Source: Cylindrotheca closterium (lineage: Eukaryota > Bacillariophyta > Bacillariophyceae > Bacillariales > Bacillariaceae). From it: a stretch of 64,000 nt of DNA. The stretch covers positions 929,036-993,035 of the forward strand of contig CAKOGP040000001.1 of NCBI GenBank assembly GCA_933822405.4. Reading direction: 5' to 3'. Positions 63,914 through 64,000 of the stretch are shown here, piece after piece (position 1 is the first letter of the stretch; every line of letters starts with the position of its first letter). The translations under genes and the position numbers were made by a program. The notes under the pieces were generated by a model that saw nothing but the letters and a program-made list of their open reading frames with translations, did no database searches and had not been told where the DNA came from.

Positions 63914-64000
63914 AGCTACAGTAACTGAAACTAGAAGCTCGCCGCGTATTGGATTGTCTTTGTTTTCATGAATGATTTGAATGATTTATCTTTAGCAGGA

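Overview
The window looks like nuclear DNA of a diatom, probably a pennate one; the species cannot be named from this sequence. Four things point there: short GT-AG introns (55 to 134 nt) in densely packed genes; nuclear genes for plastid enzymes that start with a signal peptide followed by an AFAP-type motif (enoyl-ACP reductase at 17140, small basic protein at 15232); SLC4 bicarbonate transporters; and a divergent heat-shock factor. Thirty-eight protein genes were modelled, many spliced, and several exons were recovered by joining reading frames across splice sites. No rRNA, tRNA, CRISPR array or intact transposon was seen. A 329-base run of N lies at 37867-38195.

Layout. 1-4087: REV7-like HORMA protein (cut by the window edge), divergent protein kinase, Alba-like protein. 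4866-9180: PPR protein fused to a TrmB-type tRNA methyltransferase, then a secreted TPR-methyltransferase. 9251-14820: CK2 alpha, TRM82/WDR4, PPIL1 cyclophilin, chorismate synthase. 15232-21432: plastid-targeted basic protein, PH-domain protein, enoyl-ACP reductase, FAD monooxygenase, UBLCP1 phosphatase. 21490-31418: TAP42, two tandem RelA/SpoT-like plus kinesin-light-chain-type TPR proteins, an IMPase-APH kinase fusion, AATF/BFR2. 31526-35794: GT90-like glycosyltransferase, ankyrin protein, cathepsin Z. 36002-40858: two tandem SLC4 genes, identical where both can be read but with diverged flanks. 41769-49645: COX10, an unknown acidic protein, a probable selenocysteine-containing PDI, a plastid-type Ski2-like helicase. 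49699-63913: tail-anchored protein, SENP8, HSF, OB-fold protein, two Golgi-type glycosyltransferases, UVSSA-like protein, CWC25.

Most genes are housekeeping and do not form one pathway. Many neighbours are head-to-head with short shared promoters (for example 20029-20174, 30458-30599, 44086-44259). The features most worth following are the RelA/SpoT-TPR pair, the UGA codon at the active site of the PDI, the PPR-TrmB fusion, the phosphatase-kinase fusion, and the SLC4 pair with conserved TGACGTCA-type CO2/cAMP-response motifs in otherwise diverged promoters.
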